A DNA stretch of 64,000 nt from CAWGJF01 sp963822905. GTDB lineage: Bacteria; Bacteroidota; Ignavibacteria; Ignavibacteriales; Ignavibacteriaceae. The stretch covers positions 720,346 through 784,345 of the forward strand of contig CAWGJF010000003.1 of NCBI GenBank assembly GCA_963822905.1, given 5' to 3'. A program made the translations under genes and the position numbers. Shown in pieces: positions 18,884-29,438 of the stretch. Each line of letters begins with the position of its first letter. Position 1 is the stretch's first letter. Under the pieces are notes generated by a model. It saw nothing but the letters and a program-made list of their open reading frames with translations. It did no database searches and was not told the DNA's origin.

Positions 18884-19354
18884 ATGAATCAGCAGGAAAA
18901 TATTTCAATTTTGCAAATTCATAAAATTATTAACACAATTTTTCAAACTTTACTTTTTGGACAAATTCTTTTTTTAGTGGTGGGGATTTTTCTTCGTCAA
19001 AGTGATAAAATAGAAAAGACGTCAGAAAATCTCGATTTTATTTTTTTAGTTATTGTTCCGCTTCTTGGAATGACTGTAATGTATTTTTCAAGACTTATTT
19101 TCAGAAAAAAGATGGAAACAATAAAACCAGATGTGGATAAAATGAATAGAATAGCTGGCTACAGAACTTCAAAAATTATTAGCTGGGCGATGGTAGAAGG
19201 TGTAAATATGTTTTCAATTGTAGCTTTTATCTTTACAGGAAATTATGTCTATGTGGCTGTTTCTGTTTTTTTGTTAGGATATTTTTTTATGATTCGCCCA
19301 TCGAAGGAAAATTTTAAAGTTGAATGCAATCTTTCAGAAAGTGACTTTAAGTAG
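18884..19354 (+). CDS. Four-helix membrane protein of unknown function
   Basis: 156 aa. Four hydrophobic stretches (about 17-38, 50-68, 105-123 and 125-142) joined by short polar loops, with a polar C-terminus. No recognised domain. Starts at ATG after GGCTTAAAAG and is followed 26 bp later by ispH on the same strand. The hydrophobic pattern is credible but function is unknown. Confidence 0.65.
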   Translation: MNQQENISILQIHKIINTIFQTLLFGQILFLVVGIFLRQSDKIEKTSENLDFIFLVIVPLLGMTVMYFSRLIFRKKMETIKPDVDKMNRIAGYRTSKIISWAMVEGVNMFSIVAFIFTGNYVYVAVSVFLLGYFFMIRPSKENFKVECNLSESDFK

Positions 19355-19380
19355 GATTAAAATAGATTTAATTTTCTTAT

Positions 19381-20624
19381 ATGAAGAATTTCGAAATACC
19401 TCAATTTTACAGAAGCAATTTTATTACAAGGATAAAAGAAGCACGCAAGCTTGATGATCCCAGGAAGAAAGATTTTACTCCAACTAAACTGGAATTCGGT
19501 CCGGTTAATTTTTTTATAGCCCGCCATTTCGGATTTTGTTACGGCGTTGAAAACGCTATTGAAATTTCATATAGTACGATTAAAGAAAATCCCGGCAAAA
19601 GAATTTTTTTGTTGAGTGAAATGATTCACAATCCTGACGTGAATAGTGATTTGATGAATAGGGGAGTGAAATTTGTGATGGATACTTCCGGCAGGCAGTT
19701 AATTGATTGGAATGAAATAAAATCGGATGATATTGTAATCATCCCTGCTTTTGGAACAACACTTGAAACAGAAGCAATATTAAAAAAGAAAAATATTGAT
19801 ACTGTGAAATTCAATACAACATGCCCATTTGTCGAAAAAGTTTGGACCCGATCTGAACAAATCGGTCAAAAAGGTTTTACAATCGTAATTCATGGTAAAC
19901 ATTATCATGAAGAAACACGGGCAACTTTTTCCCACAGTGTTGTGAACACACCATCTATAATTGTTCGTGATTTTGAGGAAACAAAAATACTTTGCGATGT
20001 GATTCTTGGTAAAATTTCCTCAAAAGAATTCTATAGAATTTTTAATAAAAAATATTCGGAAAATTTTGATATTGAAAAAGATTTACAGCAAGTCGGTGTT
20101 GTAAACCAGACAACAATGCTTGCAACTGAAACTCAGGAAATTGCTGATCTGTTAAAAGATGTTATGATAAAAAAGCATGGCGAACAGAATTTAAAAGAAC
20201 ATTTTGCTGATACACGTGATACACTCTGTTATGCAACAAATGACAACCAGGAAGCCACTTATGGATTGTTGAAACAGGAAGCTGATTTCGCAATTGTAGT
20301 TGGTGGTTATAACAGTTCAAATACCGGACACATCGTTGAGCTTTGCGAACAGAAGTTAAAAACTTTTTTTATTTCGGGTGCAGATAAAATTATTTCTGAA
20401 AAAGAAATAAAACATTATGATTTAAAAGAGGAAAAGAAGTTATAACAAAAAATTATCTACCAGGTAAAAAAACAATCAATATTATTTTAACAAGCGGGGC
20501 TTCCTGTCCTGATGCAATTGTTGACCAGGTTTTGCAAAAACTGCTTTCGTTTTTCCCTGATGCAAAATCTCAGGATAAAGTCCTAAAATCTGTTATGCAG
20601 AACCAGGATTTTTTAAGCGATTAA
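19381..20624 (+). CDS. ispH: 4-hydroxy-3-methylbut-2-enyl diphosphate reductase, frameshifted near 3' end
   Basis: IspH carries out the last step of the MEP isoprenoid pathway. All three [4Fe-4S] cysteines are visible: Cys53 (HFGFCYGVENA), Cys148 (NTTCPFVEKVW) and Cys283 (TLCYATNDNQ), plus GGYNSSNTGH. The uninterrupted frame stops at 20445. The expected C-terminus continues immediately in another frame: ITKNYLPG, then TSGASCPDAIVDQVL, ending at TAA 20622-20624. TSGASCPD matches the family's TAGASAPD, whose Ser contacts the diphosphate. A one-base indel in the A/G-rich run at about 20430-20440 explains this. The gene is probably intact in the organism or recently damaged. Confidence 0.88.
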
Positions 20625-21571
20625 AATTTGTTGATTCTTTTAACAGCTTCCTGATATTCCTTTAACAGCTTTTCAAAAAGATCTTTCACAGGCAAAATTT
20701 CATTTATCAAACCAACTCCCTGACCTGCTTCCATTTCACCTTCAATTTCATCACCCTCAAAAATACCCAATCGTTCCCGCTTGCTTCCTAAAAGTTCTTT
20801 CAACTTTTTTTCATCCCAGCCTTCAAGTTCAGCTTTAACTGCACGGTCAGCAAAATCATTTTTCATCATCCTTACAAGTCCGATTCTTCTAAACGCAAGT
20901 GTTGTTCCGCCATCATCAGATTCAACAATTTTCTTTTTGTAATTTGGATGAGCAGATGATTCTATTGTTGCTGCGAACCTTGTCCCGATTTGTACTCCGT
21001 CCGCGCCTAAAGAAAGTGCTGCTGCAATTCCTCTTCCGTCAGCGATTCCACCAGCAGCAATAACTGGAATATTTAATGCGTCAACTAGTTGTGGAATTAG
21101 TGCGAACGTTGTTGTCTGATCAGCCCCGTTGTGACCACCAGCTTCAACTCCTTCACCAACCACAGCATCACATCCAACTGATTCAGCTTTTAAAGCAAAT
21201 TTTACTGAAGGCACAACATGCACAACTTTAATGTTATTCTTTTTAAACTCTTCAATAAATTTTCCCGGATGACCAGCAGAAGTAAAAACTATTTTAACTC
21301 CTTCCTCAATCACAATTTTTACTAGCTCTTCTGCGTCACTTCTTAATAGTGGAATGTTTACCCCGAAAGGTTTATCCGTAGCTTTGAAACAATTTTTAAT
21401 GTGTTCCCTTAAAAGTTCGGGTTTCATAGAACCGGAACCAATTAAACCTAATCCACCATTATTTGAAACCGCTGAAGCAAGCTTCCAACCAGATACCCAA
21501 ACCATTCCCGCCTGGATAATCGGGTATTTAATTTTAAATATCTCTGTAATTCTTGTTTGTAATAAATCCAT
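20621..21571 (-). CDS. FabK / nitronate monooxygenase-type FMN enzyme
   Basis: About 316 aa from the ATG at 21571, which gives the standard N-terminus MDLLQTRITEIFKIKYPIIQ; a longer frame upstream lacks support. A TIM-barrel FMN protein with YPIIQAGM, the phosphate-binding stretch VIAAGGIADGRGIAAAL and LGADGVQIGTRFAAT. Family members are either enoyl-ACP reductase FabK or nitronate monooxygenase, and the sequence alone does not decide. The stop overlaps the restored ispH stop region, convergent. Confidence 0.85.
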   Translation of the reverse strand: MDLLQTRITEIFKIKYPIIQAGMVWVSGWKLASAVSNNGGLGLIGSGSMKPELLREHIKNCFKATDKPFGVNIPLLRSDAEELVKIVIEEGVKIVFTSAGHPGKFIEEFKKNNIKVVHVVPSVKFALKAESVGCDAVVGEGVEAGGHNGADQTTTFALIPQLVDALNIPVIAAGGIADGRGIAAALSLGADGVQIGTRFAATIESSAHPNYKKKIVESDDGGTTLAFRRIGLVRMMKNDFADRAVKAELEGWDEKKLKELLGSKRERLGIFEGDEIEGEMEAGQGVGLINEILPVKDLFEKLLKEYQEAVKRINKF

Positions 21572-21825
21572 TTTTTTGAATGTGAAATTTGGAAAATTTG
21601 ACTTGCTGAATTTACACAAAGTTAAAATTACAATTTGATTTCAAAGTTTTGTTTCAAACTTACATTCCGGGAAAAATCTACAATAAGTAAATAATACAAT
21701 TCAGCATCTCTTTTGGTTAGTTCGTGATCTTCAGCAGGCAATTTATTTGGGAATAAAAATCACTTTGGGTAACTTTGCTAATTCTTTTGAAGATTCTTTA
21801 ATTATTTGTAGAAAGGTAATTTACG

Positions 21826-22968
21826 ATGTCTTTTTTGTTCACATCAGAATCAGTTTCCGAAGGTCACCCTGACAAAGTATGCGACGCAATATCCGATGGA
21901 ATTCTTGATGCAATAATATCAAAAGATCCGAATGCAAGAGTTGCCTGTGAGACTTTTGTAACAACGGGTTTGGTTTTAGTCGGCGGTGAAATAACAACAG
22001 ACGCTTACATAGAAGTTCCTGAAGTTGTAAGAGAAACAGTAAAGAATATTGGTTACACAAAAGCTGATTACAAATTTGATTCTGAGTCCTGCTCAGTGCT
22101 TAATGCAATTCATTCCCAATCGTCTGATATTGCGATGGGAGTCGATACAGGCGGCGCAGGAGACCAGGGAATAATGTTCGGTTATGCTTGTGATCAGACT
22201 CCTGAACTGATGCCAATGCCGATTATGTATGCTCATAAGCTCGTTAAAAAACTTGCCGATATTCGTAAAGCTTCAAATGGAACTATGCCTTACCTGAGAC
22301 CAGATTCGAAATCGCAGGTCACTGTTGAATATGATGAGAATAAAAATCCTGTTAGAGTTGATGCAGTTGTTATCTCCACTCAGCACGATGCAGATGCAGA
22401 TCAGAAAAAAATTAAAGAAGATGCTATAGAACATGTTATCAAAAAAGTTATCCCTGCTGAACTCATAGATTCCAAAACAAAATATTTTGTTAATCCAACA
22501 GGAAGATTTGAAATAGGCGGACCGCATGGCGATAGTGGTTTAACAGGAAGAAAAATTATTGTTGATACTTATGGTGGATGGGCACCTCATGGCGGTGGTG
22601 CATTTTCGGGAAAAGATCCATCTAAAGTTGACAGGAGCGCAACTTACGCAGCAAGACACATTGCAAAAAATATTGTTGCTGCCGGACTTGCTAAAGAATG
22701 TTTGGTACAGGTTGCTTATGCAATCGGTGTTGCTGATCCCGTTTCGGTGTATGTTGATACAAAAGGAACAGGCGTTATACCTGATTCAAAAATATCAGAA
22801 ATGATTAATAAGGAAGTGAACCTAACTCCCAAAGGAATAATTGAAAGATTAAAACTCAGAAATCCTATATATCAAAAAACATCTGCATACGGGCATTTTG
22901 GGAGAAATGAGGAAGGATTTACCTGGGAAGAGTTAGACCTTGTTCCTGTCTTTAAGAAGTACGCATAG
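21826..22968 (+). CDS. metK: S-adenosylmethionine synthetase
   Basis: 380 aa, full length. Motifs include TSESVSEGHPDKVCDAISD at the N-terminus, GAGDQGIMFGYA (adenosine and phosphate site) and the glycine-rich P-loop GGGAFSGKDPSKVDRS. It makes SAM from methionine and ATP. AGAAAGG lies just upstream of the ATG. ahcY follows 85 bp later, so the two ends of the methyl cycle are together. I saw no convincing SAM riboswitch in the 200-bp leader. Confidence 0.98.
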   Translation: MSFLFTSESVSEGHPDKVCDAISDGILDAIISKDPNARVACETFVTTGLVLVGGEITTDAYIEVPEVVRETVKNIGYTKADYKFDSESCSVLNAIHSQSSDIAMGVDTGGAGDQGIMFGYACDQTPELMPMPIMYAHKLVKKLADIRKASNGTMPYLRPDSKSQVTVEYDENKNPVRVDAVVISTQHDADADQKKIKEDAIEHVIKKVIPAELIDSKTKYFVNPTGRFEIGGPHGDSGLTGRKIIVDTYGGWAPHGGGAFSGKDPSKVDRSATYAARHIAKNIVAAGLAKECLVQVAYAIGVADPVSVYVDTKGTGVIPDSKISEMINKEVNLTPKGIIERLKLRNPIYQKTSAYGHFGRNEEGFTWEELDLVPVFKKYA

Positions 22969-23053
22969 TTTTTTATATTCCCTTATCCGAACTTAAAATT
23001 ATCTCTGTTGTTTTCAGGGAATGAAATGTTTATAAAAAAAATGAGGTAAAAAA

Positions 23054-24379
<1,326 letters not shown>

Positions 24380-24388
24380 TCTACTTAA

Positions 24389-24416
24389 GTAGAGACGCAT
24401 TGCGATGCGTCTCTAC
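24389..24416. terminator. Perfect 12-bp-arm palindrome between convergent genes
   Basis: GTAGAGACGCAT - TGCG - ATGCGTCTCTAC: 12 paired bases around a 4-base loop, placed 10 bp after the ahcY stop and just before the stop of the convergent epimerase gene. It could serve as a bidirectional terminator, although it lacks a classical T run. Very similar GAGACGC palindromes occur as dispersed elements in other bacteria, so it may also be a REP-type repeat. Confidence 0.6.
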
Positions 24417-24419
24417 AAT

Positions 24420-25331
24420 TCATTTCAATAAATCTTTAAGTGCTGTTTCAAGATCTTCAAATTTAAACTTGTATCTGCTTTTCAATAATTTTTCCACAGA
24501 AATTTTCTGACTGTCTGTTGCGTGATTGCCTAATTCACCAGCGATTAACTTTAAAGCAAATTTTGGAACAGGGAAAAGGGAAGGCCGGTTTAAAATTTTT
24601 CCGAAAGTCTTTGCAAATTCTTTCATCCTAACTATTCCGGGTGAAGCTGAGTTTACGGATCCCTGAATATTTTCATTATCTATTGCGTGTAGATAAATTC
24701 CGACAATATCCTCAATGTGAATCCAGGGAAACCATTGATTGCCATTTCCAAGCGGACCGCCCACGAATATTTTAAAAGGCAGGTGTAATTTTTTCAAAAG
24801 TCCTTCACCTCTATTTAAAACTAATCCCGTTCTTATAGAAACCCTTCTGACTCCAAATTGTTCCACTTGGAAAGCTTCCTTCTCCCAATCTTTGCACAAG
24901 ACTGAAAGAAAATCATTTGCCGGTAGAGAATTTTCAGTTAACAATTCCTCATTCCGGTTTCCATAATAACCAACTGCTGAAGCACATAAAAATGTGTTCG
25001 GTTTTTTATCAAGTGATTCAATTACATCGACTAAATTTCTCGTGCTTGTTATTCTACTCTCATAAGCTTTCTTCTTAAATTTTTCATTCCATCTTTTAGA
25101 ACTCAGATTTATTCCTGCGAGATGAATAACAACATCTTTTCCATTTAAAAATTCTTTCCATTTTTCAGGTTGTTCAAAATTCCATTGTAAATATTCTTTT
25201 GCACCGGCAATTTTCAATTTTGCTGATTCAGGGTTTCTTGACAGAATTGTAACACTGTCACCGCGGTCGATTAGCTTCCGGCATAGTCTTAACCCGATTA
25301 CTCCCGTGGCTCCTGTAATTAATACTTTCAC
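24420..25331 (-). CDS. TIGR01777-family NAD(P)-dependent epimerase
   Basis: 303 aa, SDR39U1 / YfcH type. N-terminal dinucleotide-binding motif ITGATGVIG (4-12), LCRKLIDRGDSVTILSRNP, the HLAGINLSSKRW segment, CASAVGYYG with the Tyr of the SDR pair, and the C-terminal DUF1731-like region (ending KSRYKFKFEDLETALKDLL). Substrate is unknown for the family. This is the last backbone gene before the cassette array begins, and it lies on the same strand as the cassette genes. Confidence 0.92.
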   Translation of the reverse strand: MKVLITGATGVIGLRLCRKLIDRGDSVTILSRNPESAKLKIAGAKEYLQWNFEQPEKWKEFLNGKDVVIHLAGINLSSKRWNEKFKKKAYESRITSTRNLVDVIESLDKKPNTFLCASAVGYYGNRNEELLTENSLPANDFLSVLCKDWEKEAFQVEQFGVRRVSIRTGLVLNRGEGLLKKLHLPFKIFVGGPLGNGNQWFPWIHIEDIVGIYLHAIDNENIQGSVNSASPGIVRMKEFAKTFGKILNRPSLFPVPKFALKLIAGELGNHATDSQKISVEKLLKSRYKFKFEDLETALKDLLK

Positions 25332-25414
25332 AGCAAAATGTAATAATTGGGAGGACTCATATTACAGTAAACTATTTTCATCTATTTTGTTTGCAATGAA
25401 TCTTTAGAAAATAC

Positions 25415-25454
25415 CGAACCGATTGTATGGACGACGTTGAGGCGCTGGCTAGGC
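25415..25454 (-). repeat. attC-like half site A (distal end of array 1)
   Basis: Contains the arm-like GACGTTGAGGCGCTG and core GCTAGGC (25448-25454), matching the right-hand arms of sites D and H (TTGAGGCGC followed by a GTTRRRY core). No matching left arm is visible toward 25331, so this is a partial site at the end of the array. The TAG stop of the VOC gene lies inside the core. Confidence 0.55.
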
Positions 25455-25817
25455 TTTTATTCTAAATGCCCGACTAGATATTGAAATGGAATTTTTGCCA
25501 GGATCTTTTGCATTAGAAAAAACATACCCATTAGCTTTATGGATTGCACCAAACTTCAATCCCTTTTTTGCACATTTTTCTCTAAACTTTTCAACATCTA
25601 TTACGTCAAACACTAGTTTAATAACTACTTGGCCTTCTTTTATCCCTTTACCAGCAGGGTGAATCATCAAACTAATTCCTCCGTGTGGGGATATCAGTTC
25701 AACTATTCTGTCGCCCACCTCAGTATGCCTTTTGAAATCAAAATAATTTTCATAGAACCGGACCATCTTTTCAATATTTTTTGAATAAATTACAATTTTG
25801 TTTATTGATGGATTCAT
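25449..25817 (-). CDS. VOC (glyoxalase/bleomycin-resistance) superfamily protein, cassette gene
   Basis: 122 aa, one VOC module of paired beta-alpha-beta-beta-beta units: INKIVIYSKNIEKMVRFYENYF at the start and a later ISLMIHPAG / VVIKLVFDVIDVEKF half. Substrate unknown; the set of metal ligands is not obvious. It is the first gene of the minus-strand cassette array (its distal end). The stop codon is embedded in the attC-like core (RIKA-stop), the same ending seen in the small gene at 47686. Confidence 0.8.
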   Translation of the reverse strand: MNPSINKIVIYSKNIEKMVRFYENYFDFKRHTEVGDRIVELISPHGGISLMIHPAGKGIKEGQVVIKLVFDVIDVEKFREKCAKKGLKFGAIHKANGYVFSNAKDPGKNSISISSRAFRIKA

Positions 25818-25833
25818 ATATTTCCCTTTAAAT

Positions 25834-26079
25834 ACCTAACGAAGTTGCGCCTAAGCTGCTGCCCAGAACTACGATGCAGATTAAAACGACAAAGCCAAAG
25901 ACCTGCCTGCCGGTAGGCAGGTTTAGCAAACTGTGCTTATCTTTCTTCGCAAGCACGGTTTGCAAGTTTGTTAATTAGCACGACTAAGTTGAACAAGTTA
26001 GCTGAATCGGAACAACCAACATTAAAATTTATAAATTGCCGAATGCGAATAGGCGGTCGGGTTGATTGGCTGGTTAGGC
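25834..26079 (-). repeat. attC-like site B
   Basis: 246 bp between cores ACCTAAC (25834-25840) and GTTAGGC (26073-26079). The left arm TTGCGCCTAAGCTGCTGCCC faces the right arm GGTCGGGTTGATTGGCTG. The central part carries two further hairpins: ACCTGCCT/AGGCAGGT (about 25900-25922) and GCAAACTGTGCTT with its near-complement AAGCACGGTTTGC (about 25925-25965). The second hairpin is shared with site H. Confidence 0.8.
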
Positions 26080-26114
26080 AGTTTTTTAAATTAATTGTTA
26101 AACTTTTTCCTTTA

Positions 26115-26636
26115 TCATTTAATTGGTAATTGTACATTAGGGTCAAAATAATTTTCAAAACCGAAATAGATATTACTTGGCATTCCAAATAAGTCAATTA
26201 AAATTCTAAAATTGGTAGAGTAACCACACTTAATAAAGGTGAACACTTTTTCAAACAAAATTAAGTTTGGTGTAATTTCGATATTTAATGATTCAGCTTT
26301 TGCAAAAGCTTTTTCTTCCCAGATTAATATTGATATGTATAATTGTAGGTCAATCGTATGTAGCATTTCTTTAAGGCTATGTACAAGAAGTTCAATATAA
26401 ACTTCCTCACTGGCAGTTTTTGAAATATTTAACGTCCCTTTTGGTACTGGGTCAAATGTTATGTTAGCTTGGTATATCTTTTTGAATCTTTTAGAATTAA
26501 TCGTTTTATCAGTTAACAAAGTAAATTTTTTGTTATCAACTTTATAGGATTTTATATCTGGAATAAGGGAATGAAGATAGTCTGAAACATTAAAATCTCT
26601 ACCAGGTGGCTTTAGGATAAAATATTCATCACTCAT
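26115..26636 (-). CDS. Cassette protein of unknown function (second gene of pair)
   Basis: About 173 aa from the ATG at 26636, chosen because it overlaps the upstream stop by 8 bases (ATGAGTGA), a coupled arrangement. An earlier in-frame ATG at 26669 lies well inside the upstream gene. No signal peptide or membrane helix; alpha/beta-looking, soluble. I do not recognise a family. It forms a two-gene cassette with the gene at 26629-27267, bounded by sites B and C. A two-gene cassette of unknowns could be a toxin/antitoxin or defence pair, but nothing in the sequence proves this. Confidence 0.6.
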   Translation of the reverse strand: MSDEYFILKPPGRDFNVSDYLHSLIPDIKSYKVDNKKFTLLTDKTINSKRFKKIYQANITFDPVPKGTLNISKTASEEVYIELLVHSLKEMLHTIDLQLYISILIWEEKAFAKAESLNIEITPNLILFEKVFTFIKCGYSTNFRILIDLFGMPSNIYFGFENYFDPNVQLPIK

Positions 26637-27267
26637 ATAAATCCTCAATATTTTTGCTAATAAAATCAAAAAGAATGTTCATAGTTCTAATATTAGAATA
26701 AATTGAAAACTCATACGCAAATTTGCTTTCTTGCTTTCCAAGGAAATGATGAGTAAAACTTAAAGATAATTGGTAAAATGGGTTTTGTACTTCTTCTTGT
26801 GTCTTAGCTTTCAAAATTCCAGAATAATAAACTGGGTATCTTTTGTCATAAATAAAATCAAATATGTCTCTTAAAGAAGTTTTTGTCTTTTCGTCAAAAT
26901 CAATTCCTAATGAGCGTAATTTTTGAATTATATATTTTTTTTCATCTTCAAGTAATATGATATTATTAAATGTAAACCAATTATTTGAATAACTTGAATC
27001 TAATTTATCGCGAAATTTTTTATGGATGGTATCTAATAATGGTTTTATAACTTCTTGATGGTGGACAAAACATAAGTTAATAATGTAATAGGAATAAGTT
27101 AAGTTAAAAATGTAAAGACAAAATTTTGCTCTATTTATTTCATCTTCATTCAAAGATAAATTAGAAAAAGGTTCAAAATCTATTTGGGTATCAGGAAGTT
27201 CGTAAATAAAATTACTTATTCGTAAGGATAGTATTTCATTTATTTCAGGGGTATTTAAATTCTTCAT
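26629..27267 (-). CDS. Cassette protein of unknown function (first gene of pair)
   Basis: 212 aa, soluble, helix-rich, with paired His residues (FVHHQE, LSFTHHFLGK) but no metal-site pattern I can name. The start ATG at 27267 lies about 35 bp inside the cassette end defined by site C. Overlaps the second gene of the cassette by 8 bases. No homologous family recognised. Base composition is as AT-rich as its neighbours. Confidence 0.6.
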   Translation of the reverse strand: MKNLNTPEINEILSLRISNFIYELPDTQIDFEPFSNLSLNEDEINRAKFCLYIFNLTYSYYIINLCFVHHQEVIKPLLDTIHKKFRDKLDSSYSNNWFTFNNIILLEDEKKYIIQKLRSLGIDFDEKTKTSLRDIFDFIYDKRYPVYYSGILKAKTQEEVQNPFYQLSLSFTHHFLGKQESKFAYEFSIYSNIRTMNILFDFISKNIEDLYE

Positions 27268-27301
27268 ATTAATATAGATTCCTAATTTACTAATACTAAC
27301 T

Positions 27302-27490
27302 GCCTAACGGCTTGCGGCTAAGGCGCAGCCCAGAACAGCAAAGCCAAATTAATTAGTAAATTTTATAATTAAAAAAAATCATTCATAACAAGAACTAAGT
27401 TGCACAAGAAACTAAAAACGGAATGACAAACCCGAAAACCCCAAAATTGCCAAGAGCGAAATCGCTGTCGCCTTGAGCCGCGGGTTATAC
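27302..27490 (-). repeat. attC-like site C
   Basis: 189 bp between cores GCCTAAC (27302-27308) and GTTATAC (27484-27490). Arms GCGGCTAAGGCGCAGC (27314-27329) and GCTGTCGCCTTGAGCCGC (27464-27481) pair perfectly except for two extra plus-strand bases, a T and a G. These are the same two bases that stay extrahelical on the recombining bottom strand of classical attC sites (T12'' and G20''). The two cores do not pair with each other. Confidence 0.85.
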
Positions 27491-27501
27491 CGGTTTTTGA
27501 T

Positions 27502-28160
27502 TTATGTATCTTTTTCAATTTTAAAAATTAAAAAACCATCCATAGTATCTAAACCAACTGCTATTTGAGGTTGATGAGTAAACACTATAATATATTTCTT
27601 TGGGAAATAATGAACCTCGGATATTTCATAATTTATATACAAACCAGTTTTAAAGCTGAATAATAATTTTGTTTTTATCCTTTCTATGTTAGGTAGTTTA
27701 ATTCCTTTGTTCCCCTTTAAATTAAACCACGAAATTGCATTACTTCCTCCTTTGACAATATGTTCATTAAACTCTTTGTATAATAATGAATCGAAAGCGG
27801 GTGGCAATATTTTTATATCTTTGTTCTCCCAAACATCATCCATTAATTTTAGAGGCTCTTCTTTATAGATGTTGAAAAGGGAATGTAGTTCTGGTATCTT
27901 CCCCAATTGTTATATTCTTTTAATTCTGATTTTGAAACAGAGACTGTTGAATTTTTAATTCCAATTTGTAATAATCTTGAATAATTACATTCGCCGCTTA
28001 AATCTTCACCAATCCAAAATGTTGGACTTCCTTGACTAAGAAAGAAAAAGTGAAATGTTTGGTGACAATTTGTTGTAAAAATTCTTGAAGTACTTTCAAC
28101 TGGAGAAAAGCTTAAAAAGCTGAATGAAGTGATCACTACAATATAATTTAAATATTTCAT
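27502..28160 (-). pseudogene. Exported cassette protein, apparent frameshift
   Basis: The 5' part (28160 to about 27905) starts with a signal peptide (MKYLNYIVVITSFSFLSFSP). It reads on to KEYNNWG, then continues in another frame as KIPELHSLFNIYKEEPL to the stop at 27502. The switch lies at a GGGG run near 27900, so one base is missing or extra. Together about 218 aa. No family recognised. It fills the cassette between sites C and D. It may be intact in the organism if the run is miscounted. Confidence 0.65.
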
Positions 28161-28173
28161 TTTTTACCTACCG

Positions 28174-28300
28174 GTATAACGGAGTTGCGGCTAACGCGTC
28201 CGCCCATAACGGCTACGCCAGGTTACCCACAATTCCCCAATTGTTTAGCCGTAAATCCGCCGAACTAAAATGGCGGTCGGCGTTGAGGCGCTTGTTAGGT
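28174..28300 (-). repeat. attC-like site D
   Basis: 127 bp, the shortest complete site. Cores GTATAAC (28174-28180) and GTTAGGT (28294-28300) do not match each other. Arms GCGGCTAACGCGTCCGCC and GGCGGTCGGCGTTGAGGCGC pair with an unpaired G in TTGAGG on the plus strand, as in site C. The outer 11 bases on the left (ACCGGTATAAC) match the start of the cassette between C and D in inverted form. Confidence 0.82.
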
Positions 28301-28319
28301 TTTCTGAGATTTTTATATT

Positions 28320-29359
28320 CTAATAATATTCATAAGTATACAATATAACTGAAATACTATGATCTTGCTCATAAACGTACTGCTCTAGCATATTTTGATA
28401 ATCATCATTTATATAAAGATACATCCAAACAATATCGTTATCGCCATAGTAGTTACTTTCTTCAATAATATTTCCTATTTCATCATATACGAAAACATTA
28501 TGGAAAGAATAATTATCAAATATATCTGTCTTTCTGTTTTTATCATCGTACTTATAAGAAATCCATGAATAACTAGAATCATTACTCTTGTAAGTACTAT
28601 ATTTAATTAAATTGCCTACGCTGTCATATTCATAATTAGTTATACTGGCTGGATTGACTGGTGGAACATTTGCTATCATCTTAATCAGTTGATTCTTCAC
28701 ATTGTAATTATATATTTCTTCCCTTCGAAGCAAATCAACATCATTCAATAGCTTCTTTTTAATTAAGATTCTATTTTCATCATAGAAATACATTCTCTTA
28801 AAATTCATCAGACTATCGTGATATTTATGATTCTTTTCGATTAAATCTCCAAAGGAATTATACTTCCAAGTACTATGTAAATGAAAAGTGTCTTCACGGC
28901 AATATACCCGACCAATTATTCTAGAATTTATATCATATTTGTATTCATCAGATTCATATATCTTGGTTTTAACAGTGTCAAGTTTTTTATCATGAAAATA
29001 GTTCTTTAAGAGATAGAAGCCACTCTGATTGTATCTTCTCTATTCGCCTTGTAACAATATCATGAGATTCAGGAGGGGGTTCGGTTTTAGGATTGACGTT
29101 TATCCAACTGTGTGCTCCAATTGTGTCATATTTTATTTCTTTAGTTAATAATCCTGCAGAATCAATATATTTTGTTTGAAGATGAATCATACTTTTCGGT
29201 ATAGAATCATTTTTAAAATTGAATTTATAAGCTTCAATTTTTCTAAATTTTCCATTTTTATTTTCTAAATTATTTGATTTAACAGATGCGGAACATGATA
29301 AACATGTAACATAATTAAAACAAATATCGTCAATGAAATTATTTCAAAATATTTTTTCA
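28320..29359 (-). pseudogene. YD-repeat-like lipoprotein, apparently frameshifted twice
   Basis: Starting at ATG 29359, the frame breaks near 29305. It resumes as SCSASVKSNN (a likely lipobox Cys), runs through MIHLQTKYIDSAGLL to about 28990, breaks again, and continues as YDENRIL...YEYDSVGNLIKY...YDEIGNIIEES to 28320. The repeated Y-D/E-x-x-G-N-x-I pattern is that of YD/RHS-type or MORN-like short repeats in secreted lipoproteins. It is the only gene of the cassette between site D and element T1. Whether the frameshifts are real or consensus errors cannot be decided here. Confidence 0.6.
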
Positions 29360-29438
29360 TATCGGTTTAAATATTCTGATTAATTGAAAGGTTTAATCAT
29401 TTTCCTTGGCAATGCTATAATTAAATATATAATTAAAA

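Noticed and set aside
21640..21825. SAM riboswitch ahead of metK
   Set aside because: The leader shows no convincing SAM-I, SAM-II or SAM-IV-type helices or conserved core that I can recognise.
25900..25922. Independent transposon end (ACCTGCCT...AGGCAGGT palindrome)
   Set aside because: Lies in the centre of attC-like site B; without a transposase or target duplication it is best read as part of the variable central region of the site, though such palindromes are dispersed in some Bacteroidota.
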